From assembly GCF_900116555.1 (NCBI RefSeq), contig NZ_FPAT01000009.1:145892-209891 (forward strand): DNA of 64,000 nt. Reading direction: 5' to 3'. This document shows positions 36,773 to 44,570 of the stretch, piece after piece; positions within the stretch are counted from its first letter, which is position 1, and each line of letters begins with the position of its first letter. Made by a program: the position numbers and the translations under genes. The notes below the pieces were generated by a model that ran no database searches, was not told the DNA's origin, and saw only the letters and a list, made by a program, of their open reading frames with translations. Origin of the DNA: Actinopolyspora lacussalsi subsp. righensis (lineage in GTDB: Bacteria > Actinomycetota > Actinomycetes > Mycobacteriales > Pseudonocardiaceae).

Positions 36773-37216
36773 CTACCGTCGTGTGCTTCGGTGGCGGTGG
36801 GTGCGGACGGCGGTGTGCACGATGACCGCTACCGTCGCTGTGAAAAGCAGCAGGGTAGCGGCGTTGAGTTGCCAGGGCACCAGGCCCATGGTGTGCCCGT
36901 CGGGCCACACGCAGTGTGTGGTGACCGGGTAGTCGAACAAGGAACTGCTCTCGATGCGGACACCGGGTGTCGGCTCCCACGCGGTCGGTTCGCACACGTC
37001 TTCCGGCTGGTTGGCGATGCCGGACCACAGCGCGGCGGTGTGGGCGTCCAGCGTCGCCAGCAGCAGCCAGCCCACGAGCTCGACCCTCACCCCGCTGGAT
37101 CCGCGTCGCGCGAGCGAGACTCGTCCCGTCGCGAGCCAGTGCAGGAACTTGCCGAGGACCAACCAAGGAGTGCCGCCCAGCAGCAGTGTGGCGAGCTCGC
37201 TCGCGAGGTCTTCCAC
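36773..37216 (-). CDS. Small membrane protein of unknown function
   Basis: The 147-residue protein is not of a family I recognise. A hydrophobic N-terminal region (LATLLLGGTPWLVLGKFLHW), a second segment (VELVGWLLLATLDAHTAALW) and a third near the C-terminus (LNAATLLLFTATVAVIVHTA) suggest three membrane passes. The loop of about 45 residues before the last helix has two Cys (EDVCEPT and THCVWP) that could form a disulphide outside. The tail is RTHRHRSTRR. GTG start at 37214-37216. Confidence 0.6.
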   Translation of the reverse strand: MEDLASELATLLLGGTPWLVLGKFLHWLATGRVSLARRGSSGVRVELVGWLLLATLDAHTAALWSGIANQPEDVCEPTAWEPTPGVRIESSSLFDYPVTTHCVWPDGHTMGLVPWQLNAATLLLFTATVAVIVHTAVRTHRHRSTRR

Positions 37217-37412
37217 GGTTGGACGCCGCTCCTTGATCGACGCACCGGCTCATCGGTCTTCCGAACCGAGGTGCGAGTCGGGAATCGGGACGGCCCGGTC
37301 GCGCGCTACGGAGATCCCGTCCCGGGCGGATCTAGTCCGGGAGGTCCCGATACGCACGTCGGCCCGATCTCCACGGTACGGCAGGAGATCGGGCCACCGT
37401 GTGATGTGAGGG

Positions 37413-38111
37413 TCAGAGAACATCGATCGTCACGGGGAGGTCGAGAATACGGCCTATCGTTGTACTCGAGTCGTCCTCCGGAACGAGCTCGACGGGTTCC
37501 CGCGGTTCGTACTTCGCACCCCTGGGCGGGAAACTCTCGAGCCGGCCGACCAGTTCGATCGGCTTCTTCGTGGTCAGGACAAGAGGTTCTTGCCGTGTTC
37601 CACGAGGATCCACCTGCTCCCGCAGGCCTTCGGGCGGGTTCTCGATCGAGATCTCCAAGCCGGTGACCAGGGGCTGCACGAACCTCGGCGGGAATTGCCG
37701 GATCATGGTCAGTGAACTGTTCGCGTCGGTGTTCTGTTCGACGCGAACCCGTCCGAGATCCCGCTGGGTCGGAGAACTCCGCCGGGGAGATGCGTCTTCA
37801 GGGGAAATCGAGTGTGCTTTCAGGTTTCTGATATCGATGGAAGTGGTCTGTCCCGGTGTCAGCGGGAGCTCGCCTTCCATGATCACCGAGCCCGTCAGCG
37901 GAATCACGAAGTTCCCGTCACCCAGCTTGAGCTCCATACCGGATGAAGCGAAGGCAAGCTCCTCGATACCCTTCGTCGAGCTCGACTCCTCCACCTGCGA
38001 GGTCGCCGGGGACGTGGCCAGTGCCGCCGGTACGGCCGGTGTGACGGTCAGGGCGACCACCCCGGTCACGCCGATGACGGCGCGGCGAAACACACGACGA
38101 TTCCACAACAC
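37413..38111 (-). CDS. Secreted protein of unknown function
   Basis: The 232-residue protein has a signal peptide (RAVIGVTGVVALTVTPAVPA, cleavage near ALA-TSP). The mature part is beta-rich and acidic, with no Cys and no recognised domain; GNFVIPLTGSVIMEGELPLT and PRFVQPLVTGLEISIENPPE look like paired strands. GTG start at 38109-38111. It is flanked by another unknown gene and pth. It is probably an exported cell-surface or soluble protein; nothing more can be said. Confidence 0.65.
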   Translation of the reverse strand: MLWNRRVFRRAVIGVTGVVALTVTPAVPAALATSPATSQVEESSSTKGIEELAFASSGMELKLGDGNFVIPLTGSVIMEGELPLTPGQTTSIDIRNLKAHSISPEDASPRRSSPTQRDLGRVRVEQNTDANSSLTMIRQFPPRFVQPLVTGLEISIENPPEGLREQVDPRGTRQEPLVLTTKKPIELVGRLESFPPRGAKYEPREPVELVPEDDSSTTIGRILDLPVTIDVL

Positions 38112-38334
38112 GATTTGTCCTCACATTCGAGTCCGAACGGTGCCTGTGACGACCGAGACCTTGGTGAGGGCGTGATGCTCCCGCAAACAGTGGTCCACTA
38201 TCGAGAACCATCGTGACCCTTCCCGGTCAATGGTGATCACATCCCGGAACAGGAGTTACACCGTCCGAACTATGTCTGTTCGACGAGGTGAGGTTCGGTT
38301 CGCTCGGACGATCCGAAACGGCTCCGCGAGGGGT
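38112..38334. other. Gap upstream of the secreted-protein gene
   Basis: It contains no gene. It presumably carries the promoter for the minus-strand secreted protein; no clear boxes recognised. Confidence 0.4.
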
Positions 38335-38419
38335 GTGAATTTCTCGCGAAATCGTCGTCCGGCTCGGTGAGAATGGTGGTTGTCCCTACGGGTGGCGTCG
38401 ATTTCTCGCGAAATGTGCG
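38335..38419 (-). repeat. GATTTC-hairpin family, tandem pair (copies 7 and 8)
   Basis: Cores ATTTCTCGCGAAAT at 38339-38352 and 38401-38414, 62 bp apart. Read on the minus strand both have the GCGA loop, which is the sense strand for pth, whose stop is at 38488. Confidence 0.8.
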
Positions 38420-38446
38420 TGGCCGGATCGCACGGCGGGGTAGCCC

Positions 38447-38486
38447 GGCAGCGCGATCGGGACAGCGGCAGCGCGATCGGGACCCC
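38447..38486. repeat. 20-bp tandem duplication next to the pth stop
   Basis: GGCAGCGCGATCGGGACAGC (38447-38466) followed by GGCAGCGCGATCGGGACCCC (38467-38486): 18 of 20 bases identical. Confidence 0.75.
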
Positions 38487-38487
38487 G

Positions 38488-39078
38488 TCAGTGGAACTCG
38501 TTCTGCGCGGCCTCCAGGCCCTTGGCCGCCAGTGTCGACACCGCGTCGGCGCAGCGATCGACGAAGAACCCGAGTTCGGAACGCTCGGTGCGCGAGAAGT
38601 CGCGCAGCACGTAGTCGGCCGGATCCATCCGCCCCGGCGGGCGGTCCACCCCGAACCGCACCCGCAGATAGTCGCGAGTGCCGAGCGACTTGCTGATGGA
38701 GCGGAGCCCGTTGTGGCCGTTCTCGCCGCCGCCCCGCTTCAGTCGGACGGTGCCGTATGCGAGGTCCAGCTCGTCGTGGATCACGATCACCGACTCCGGA
38801 GCGATCTTGTAGAACCGGGCGGCTCCCGCCACGGGGCCGCCGGACAGGTTCATCAGTGAGCGGGACTTGGCCAGCGCGACACGGGTACCGTCCAGTCTGC
38901 CCTCGGCGATGTCGGCCCCGGACTTGTGCCGTTTGAACTTGCCACCGACGCGTTCGGCCAGCTCGTCGGCCACCAGGAATCCCACGTTGTGTCGGTTGCC
39001 CGCGTAGCGAGGTCCCGGATTCCCCAGCCCGACGATCAGTGCGAGTCGGTCCGCGTCTTCACTGTCCCGTGTACTCAC
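38488..39078 (-). CDS. pth: Peptidyl-tRNA hydrolase
   Basis: Recycles tRNA from peptidyl-tRNA that falls off ribosomes. The 196-residue product has [20 protein letters not shown] with the catalytic His, the substrate Asn in [33 protein letters not shown] (Asp) and [15 protein letters not shown] start at 39076-39078 with GAGGAT upstream. It follows rplY on the same strand, the usual ctc-pth order in actinomycetes. Confidence 0.96.
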   Translation of the reverse strand: MSTRDSEDADRLALIVGLGNPGPRYAGNRHNVGFLVADELAERVGGKFKRHKSGADIAEGRLDGTRVALAKSRSLMNLSGGPVAGAARFYKIAPESVIVIHDELDLAYGTVRLKRGGGENGHNGLRSISKSLGTRDYLRVRFGVDRPPGRMDPADYVLRDFSRTERSELGFFVDRCADAVSTLAAKGLEAAQNEFH

Positions 39079-39179
39079 GACATCCTCGGATCAGCCGGTA
39101 CCAGAGGGTGTGGCCACGCGAGTCGATCCGTGCGGCCACACCCGTTGTTCCGGTGGAACTTTGTCACGCCTCGACAGGC

Positions 39180-39245
39180 CCGTCGAGAACGGCCTCTCAC
39201 AGCCTGGCCGCGGCGAGAGCCGTGCGAGAGGTTCCGCCACGTAAG
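39180..39245 (-). repeat. GGCGGAACCTC dispersed repeat, copy c
   Basis: The minus strand reads GTGGCGGAACCTCTCGCACG then GCTCTCGCCGCGG. The core is at 39228-39238. It lies in the rplY-pth gap, in sense orientation after rplY. It is almost identical in the centre to copy d at 48838-48895. Confidence 0.7.
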
Positions 39246-39287
39246 CGGCCGCGAAGGCCGAGCTGAGGAAGCGTCACCAAAAGGCGA

Positions 39288-39917
39288 TCACTGGCTCGCG
39301 GTCTCCTCTTCGGAAGCCTCCTCGACGACCCCGGCACCGCTGGTGTCGATCTCCGACTCCATCTCGGCCTCGGTCGGGGCCTCGGAGATGTTTACGACCA
39401 GGACGTCCTCGCTGCTCTGCAGCGTGGCGCCGCGCGGCAGGGTCACGTCCGGGGCGTGGATCTGGGTGCCGGCCTCGACACCCTGGATCGAGATCTCCAG
39501 CTGCTCCGGGATGTGGGTGGCCTCGACCTCGAGCTGGATCTCGTTCGCGTCCTGGGCGACCAGGGTTCCGGGAGCGGCCTCACCGGTGACCACGACCGGC
39601 ACGTTGACGGTGACCTTCTCGCCGCGCTTGACCAGCAGCAGGTCCACGTGCTCGATGTAGTTCTTGGTCGGGTGAGTGGTGATCTCCTTGCACAGGGCGA
39701 GCTCGCTCTTGCCGCCCGTCACATCGAGGGTCAGCACGGCGTTGCGGCCGTTCTCGCGGACCACGCGGGCGAAATCCACGGTGGGCAGCGAGAGGTGCTT
39801 CGGGTCGGAACCGTGGCCGTAGAGCACCGCGGGGATCTTGCCCGCCCGGCGGTACCTGCGGGCGGCTCCCTTGCCGAACTCGTTGCGCTGTTCCGCTGCG
39901 AGACGTACTTCGGACAC
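39288..39917 (-). CDS. rplY: 50S ribosomal protein L25 (general stress protein Ctc form)
   Basis: Binds 5S rRNA in the large subunit. The 209-residue two-domain form has an N-terminal L25 domain (EFGKGAARRYRRAGKIPAVL, YGHGSDPKHLSLP, KNYIEHVDLLLVKRGEKVTV) and a C-terminal beta domain (IPEQLEISIQGVEAGTQIHA, VTLPRGATL). A Glu-rich tail follows (EEASEEETASQ). An AAGGAG site is upstream of the GTG start. Confidence 0.95.
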   Translation of the reverse strand: MSEVRLAAEQRNEFGKGAARRYRRAGKIPAVLYGHGSDPKHLSLPTVDFARVVRENGRNAVLTLDVTGGKSELALCKEITTHPTKNYIEHVDLLLVKRGEKVTVNVPVVVTGEAAPGTLVAQDANEIQLEVEATHIPEQLEISIQGVEAGTQIHAPDVTLPRGATLQSSEDVLVVNISEAPTEAEMESEIDTSGAGVVEEASEEETASQ

Positions 39918-40247
39918 GGTGACGTACTCCTTGGCTCAGGGATGGTGTGCATCAGTCGCTGTCCTGCGGCGGCGCGACGCGCGACTGGTCTGGCGGTCGG
40001 GGCGCCGAACGCTCTGCCGAAACCCTGGGAGCCGGAGCGGTGCACCGGTGCGCCACCGGTGACCACCAGCCGCCACGCCGATAACGCCGAGTTCTGGGAC
40101 CCGACCTCGCCGAGGCAACCAGGCCATTGTATGCGGCGACCGTTCCGGCTGGTTAACCGGCCGGGGGTGAAGCACCCGGGGTGGATCCGAACAGGCTTCG
40201 CTGTCAACGTCTTTCCTGCCCGCCCGCGCGATACTAGGTTGGCTCGC
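39918..40247. other. Divergent gap between rplY and the Nramp-related gene
   Basis: 330 bp, no gene supported. It includes the rplY ribosome site and a TAGGTT box (40235-40240) lying 7 nt before the Nramp-related ATG. Confidence 0.45.
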
Positions 40248-41519
40248 ATGACTGCCGAGATCACCGCGAGTGAGCCAGCGAGCACGGACTGGCGCAGCAG
40301 GCTCCGGCGCGTCGGGCCGGGCATCATGGCAGCCGCCACCGGCGTCGGGGCGGGTGACCTGGTCGCCACACTGGTGGCGGGATCCCGCTTCGGGTACGCG
40401 CTGTTCTGGGCGATCCTGCTCGGCACCGTTTTCAAGATGGGGATCGGCGAGGCGGTGGGACGCTGGCACCTCGGGTCCGGCAGCACCATTCTCGCCGGTT
40501 GGCGCTCGCTCGGACGCTGGGCCACCGGGTTCTTCGGCGTCTACATCGTGCTGTGGGGCTTCGTCTACGGCGCTACCGCCATGTCGGCCACCGGCCTGCC
40601 GCTGAACGCGCTGTTCCCGGCGCTGTCCGTGCGCTACTGGGGGATGATCTGCGGTGTGGTCGGCCTGGTGCTGGTGTGGCTGGGCCGGTACCGGCTGCTG
40701 GAACGGCTGATGACGATCCTGGTCGGCGTCATGTTCGTGGCCGTGGTGGGGACCGCGGTGCTGGTCGGACCGAATCTCGTCGCGCTCGGCGGCGGGATCG
40801 TCCCCCGGCTACCGGAGGGGTCACTGGCCTATGTGCTGGGCCTGATGGGAGGTGTCGGCGGCACGATCACGATGGCCGCCTACGGTTACTGGACCATGGC
40901 GAAGGGGTGGCGAACCCCGCGTTGGATCCCGTTCATGCGCACCGACAACGCGGTCGGCTACATCACCACCGGCGTCTTCGTGGTGGCGATGCTGATCGTG
41001 GGATCCGAACTGCTGCTGGGGCAGGGCATGGCCGATGGTGACCGCGGCCTGCTCGAACTCGGGCAGCGACTGGCCGCGGATTACGGGCAGTGGGCGCGGC
41101 TGCCGTTCCTGGTCGGATTCCTGGCGGTGACGTTCACATCCCTGCTGGGTGTGTGGAACGGGGTGAGCCTGCTGTTCGCCGACTGGTGGCGTACTTGGTG
41201 GTCACGCGGGGAAACCGGTTCGGATCCCGGGAGCACGGTGGGGATGCGCAGTTGGCCGTTCCGCGGGTACGTGCTGTGGTTGACCGTTCCCCCGATGTCG
41301 TTGTTGTTCCTGGACAAGCCGTTCCAGCTCACCATCGCCTACGGGGTGCTGGGCGCGCTGTTCATGCCGTTCCTGGCCGGGACGCTGCTGGTGCTGCTGA
41401 ACTCGGGGCGGATGCCGGCCGCCCACCGCTCGCGGTGGTTGTCCAACACGGTGTTGGCACTGTGCCTGGTGCTGTTCGTCGTGCTGGCCCTGGACAAGCT
41501 GATCGGCTACGTCTCCTGA
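40248..41519 (+). CDS. Nramp-related transporter with altered metal-site motifs
   Basis: The 423-residue protein has about 11 hydrophobic helices in the LeuT/Nramp pattern, starting LRRVGPGIMAAATGVGAGDL, followed by VATLVAGSRFGYALFWAILL. Canonical Nramp Mn/Fe carriers have D-P-G-N in helix 1 and an M-P-H-type motif in helix 6. Here the equivalents read GVGAGDL and GTITMAAYGYWTMAKG, so the classic metal ligands are not conserved. It is best called Nramp-related with unknown substrate. ATG 40248 with a TAGGTT box 7 nt before it. Confidence 0.82.
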   Translation: MTAEITASEPASTDWRSRLRRVGPGIMAAATGVGAGDLVATLVAGSRFGYALFWAILLGTVFKMGIGEAVGRWHLGSGSTILAGWRSLGRWATGFFGVYIVLWGFVYGATAMSATGLPLNALFPALSVRYWGMICGVVGLVLVWLGRYRLLERLMTILVGVMFVAVVGTAVLVGPNLVALGGGIVPRLPEGSLAYVLGLMGGVGGTITMAAYGYWTMAKGWRTPRWIPFMRTDNAVGYITTGVFVVAMLIVGSELLLGQGMADGDRGLLELGQRLAADYGQWARLPFLVGFLAVTFTSLLGVWNGVSLLFADWWRTWWSRGETGSDPGSTVGMRSWPFRGYVLWLTVPPMSLLFLDKPFQLTIAYGVLGALFMPFLAGTLLVLLNSGRMPAAHRSRWLSNTVLALCLVLFVVLALDKLIGYVS

Positions 41520-41553
41520 CAGGACCTTGTCGACTCGGTCGTCCACCGTGCTC

Positions 41554-41589
41554 GGGGCGCGTCAATTTCTCGCGAAATCGCCGCGCCCC
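41554..41589 (-). repeat. GATTTC-hairpin family copy 9, nested
   Basis: The core ATTTCTCGCGAAAT (41565-41578) lies inside an outer 8-bp stem, GGGGCGCG (41554-41561) with CGCGCCCC (41582-41589). It is placed between the convergent Nramp-related gene and prs. The GCGA loop is on the minus strand, sense for prs. Confidence 0.8.
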
Positions 41590-41636
41590 CGGCCGCTAAG
41601 GGGTGGCCGCGCAGGGGGTTCACGCAGGGGGGCCGC

Positions 41637-42623
41637 TCAGGCCTGGCCGTTGAACAGCCCGGTCACCGAGCCGTCCTCGAACACCTGGTGCACCGCCTTG
41701 GCGATCAGCGGAGCGATAGAGAGCACCGTGAGCTTCTCGAACCGCTTCTCCTCGGGGATCGGCAGGGTGTTGGTCAGCACCACCTGCTTGGCTCCGCTGT
41801 TGGAGAGCCGTTCCACGGCCGGGCCGGACAGCACGCCGTGCGTCGCGGCGATGATCACGTCCTTGGCGCCGGCTTCCAGCAGCTGTTCGGTGGCCTTCAC
41901 GATCGTCCCGCCGGTGTCGATCATGTCGTCGACCAGCACGCACAGCCGGTTCTCCACGTCGCCCACCACGCGGTTGGCCACCACCTCGTTGGGCTTGGTC
42001 GGGTCGCGGGTCTTGTGGATGAAGGCCAGCGGCGTACCCCCCAGGTTGTCCGCCCACTTCTCGGCCACGCGCACCCGGCCGGAGTCCGGGGAGACGACCG
42101 TGATCCGTTCCTCGGAGTAGGCGTCCCTGACGTAGTCGGAGAGCACGGTCTGGGCCAGCAGGTGGTCCACCGGGCCGTCGAAGAAGCCCTGGATCTGGTC
42201 GGTGTGCAGGTCCACGGTCAGGATGCGGTCGGCACCGGCGGTCTTGAACAGATCGGCCATCAACCGTGCCGAGATGGGCTCGCGGCCCTTGTGCTTCTTG
42301 TCCTGCCTGGCGTAGCCGTAGAACGGCAGGACCACCGTGATGCGCTTGGCGCTACCGCGCTTGAGCGCGTCCACCATGACCAGCTGCTCCATCACGGCCT
42401 CGTTGATGGGGCTGCTGTGCGACTGGATCACGAACGCGTCGCAACCGCGTACCGACTCGTCGTAGCGGACGAATATCTCGCCGTTGGCGAACTCGTAGGC
42501 CGCCTGCGGTGTGACCGTAACGTCCAGATGCTTGGCGACCTCCTCGGCCAATTCCGGATGACTGCGGCCGGAAAAGAGTTTGAGGCTTTTCTTCGGAGTC
42601 GCGGACATCGCACTCACGGTCAT
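41637..42623 (-). CDS. prs: Ribose-phosphate pyrophosphokinase
   Basis: Makes PRPP from ribose-5-phosphate and ATP for nucleotide, His and Trp synthesis. The 328-residue product has LKLFSGRSHPELAEEVAKHL, the ATP-site YGYARQDKKHKGREPISARL, VDLHTDQIQGFFDGPVDHL, and the PRPP loop CVLVDDMIDTGGTIVKATEQ. The start is taken at the ATG 42621-42623 because GGGAGGGG lies just before it; the frame is open to 42662 but without a better site. It follows glmU closely, the usual glmU-prs operon. Confidence 0.96.
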   Translation of the reverse strand: MTVSAMSATPKKSLKLFSGRSHPELAEEVAKHLDVTVTPQAAYEFANGEIFVRYDESVRGCDAFVIQSHSSPINEAVMEQLVMVDALKRGSAKRITVVLPFYGYARQDKKHKGREPISARLMADLFKTAGADRILTVDLHTDQIQGFFDGPVDHLLAQTVLSDYVRDAYSEERITVVSPDSGRVRVAEKWADNLGGTPLAFIHKTRDPTKPNEVVANRVVGDVENRLCVLVDDMIDTGGTIVKATEQLLEAGAKDVIIAATHGVLSGPAVERLSNSGAKQVVLTNTLPIPEEKRFEKLTVLSIAPLIAKAVHQVFEDGSVTGLFNGQA

Positions 42624-42658
42624 CGTCCCCTCCCGTTGACGGCTGGAAAGCTCGAGTG

Positions 42659-44158
42659 TCACTCGTCGTTCTCGGTGGAGTTCTCACGGTCGGCCAGCGC
42701 ACGCTGGGCGGCCTCGTCGGCGGCTGTGCCGGGACGTCGTTTGGCGACCCAGCCTTCGATGTTGCGTTGTTTCCCCCGGGCGACCGCCATCGCACCAGGG
42801 GGAACATCATCAGTGATGACCGAGCCCGCGGCGGTGTAGGCGCCGTCGTCGACCCGAACAGGAGCCACGAACATGTTGTCGGCACCAGTACGTGCGTGGG
42901 AGCCGATTACCGTGTGGTGTTTGGCCACGCCGTCGTAGTTGACGAAAACCGTGGCGGCTCCGATATTACTGTGCGTGCCAACAGTGGCGTCCCCGACGTA
43001 GCTCAGGTGGGGAACCTTGGTCCCCGTGCCGATGTCGGCGTTCTTCACCTCGACGAAAGTACCTACCTTGCCGTTCTCGCCGAGACGGGTGCCCGAACGG
43101 AGATAGGCGAACGGCCCCACCGAGGCCCCGGCCGCGACCTCGGCGTGCTCGCCGTGGGTGGACACGACCTCGGCGCCCGCGCCGATCGAGCAGGCGGTCA
43201 GCGTCGTCTCCGGGCCGATGCTCGCGCCGTCCTCCACGGTAGTGCCCGCACGCAGCCGTACGTTCGGTTCCAGCACGACGTCCCGGCCGAGCCGCACGTC
43301 GCAGTCCAACCACACACTGTTCGGATCCGTGATCGTGACACCCTCGCGCATCCAGTGCAGCAGCATCCTGCGGTTGAGCTCGGCCCCCACCGAGGCGAGC
43401 TGGACGCGGTCGTTGACCCCCTCGACCAGCCAGTTGTCCGAGCACACCAGTGCGCCCACACCGAGACCCTCGCCGCGGGCTATCGCCACCACGTCGGTGA
43501 GATACAGCTCACCTTGTGAATTGTCCGTGGAGAGCCGCCGCAGCGCGGTGTCGAGGAAACGCGCGTCGAAGGCGTAGACCCCGGAATTGATCTCGTCGAT
43601 CGCGGCCTGCTCGGGCGTGGCGTCCTTCTGCTCCACAATGGAGGTGACCTCGCCCGCGGCGTCGCGCACGATCCGGCCGTAACCCGCCGGATGCTCCACC
43701 ACGGCGGTCAACAGGGTCACCGCGTTGCCGGATCGGCGGTGTTCACGCAGCAGCGCCCGCATCGTGGCGGAATCGAGCAGCGGAATATCACCGTAGGTGA
43801 CCAGCACGGTCCCGGCGGATTCCCGTTGCTCTCGGCCACAGCGCACCGCGTGGCCGGTGCCGAGCTGTTCCCGCTGCACCACCGTCTCGATGCGGCGACC
43901 GAGTCCGTCCTGCAACGCTGCGAGATGTTCGTCGACGGCTTGCCTGCCGTGCCCGATGACCACACTCAACTCGTCCGGCTCCGCGCCCGCCGCGGCGCGG
44001 ACGGAATGCTCGAGCAGCGGTCTGCCCGCGATCCGGTGCAGCACCTTCGGAGTCGCGGATTTCATTCGAGTGCCTTCGCCCGCGGCCAGCACGAGCACAC
44101 TCACGGGGTCGGAGGACATGCCGTCCGAAGGCGGCTGGGCCGAAACGCCCTCGAGCAT
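42659..44158 (-). CDS. glmU: Bifunctional UDP-N-acetylglucosamine pyrophosphorylase / glucosamine-1-phosphate acetyltransferase
   Basis: Makes UDP-GlcNAc for cell wall and glycan synthesis. The 499-residue product has an N-terminal uridylyltransferase domain (VLVLAAGEGTRMKSATPKVL), VLVTYGDIPLLDSATM, and EINSGVYAFDARFL. From about residue 270 there is a left-handed beta-helix of hexapeptides with the acetyltransferase site (KVPHLSYVGDATVGTHSNIG). The disordered tail of about 30 residues ends ENSTENDE. The start at 44158 has GGGAGAG upstream. Confidence 0.96.
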   Translation of the reverse strand: MLEGVSAQPPSDGMSSDPVSVLVLAAGEGTRMKSATPKVLHRIAGRPLLEHSVRAAAGAEPDELSVVIGHGRQAVDEHLAALQDGLGRRIETVVQREQLGTGHAVRCGREQRESAGTVLVTYGDIPLLDSATMRALLREHRRSGNAVTLLTAVVEHPAGYGRIVRDAAGEVTSIVEQKDATPEQAAIDEINSGVYAFDARFLDTALRRLSTDNSQGELYLTDVVAIARGEGLGVGALVCSDNWLVEGVNDRVQLASVGAELNRRMLLHWMREGVTITDPNSVWLDCDVRLGRDVVLEPNVRLRAGTTVEDGASIGPETTLTACSIGAGAEVVSTHGEHAEVAAGASVGPFAYLRSGTRLGENGKVGTFVEVKNADIGTGTKVPHLSYVGDATVGTHSNIGAATVFVNYDGVAKHHTVIGSHARTGADNMFVAPVRVDDGAYTAAGSVITDDVPPGAMAVARGKQRNIEGWVAKRRPGTAADEAAQRALADRENSTENDE

Positions 44159-44570
44159 CGATGCTCTCCCTCGGAGTCCAGCGGTTTCGACGCCGACTCA
44201 CCGCCACCCGTGGTTACTGCCGGACTCCGCGAGACCGAACCCGTAGCAGTCCCGGTAAGGACGGTGCCTGTACGTCCAATCGGGTGAAGGGTAACTGTTC
44301 GGACACTGTATCGGACCGCTGCCCCGGTATGTAATGACGTGGCGGTGTGCCGGTGGGAGGAATGTTACCGCGCGTGTCCGTTCCGTGCGCGGTTTTCGGG
44401 TGGTTTCTCGCGCGTTCACCTTCCGCTCGTCCGTGCGTTGGTCCGGGCGCCCCGGGCTCCGGAACGGGCATCACCCGGAATACCCGGCGACACCGAGGTG
44501 TCGCGACTCACGTACCGCTCCGCGGGGAGCGTGAGTCCCGGTTTCCGGGCACCTCGGCGAACCGGGAAGA
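44159..44570. other. Gap between the GGDEF gene and glmU
   Basis: 412 bp. Short frames are open here but their products are Arg/Pro-rich and unlike any family. It presumably contains the glmU-prs promoter. Nothing else is recognised. Confidence 0.45.

Noticed and set aside
44198..44570. Short frames between the GGDEF gene and glmU
   Set aside because: No start context or family signal; treated as promoter-containing non-coding DNA.
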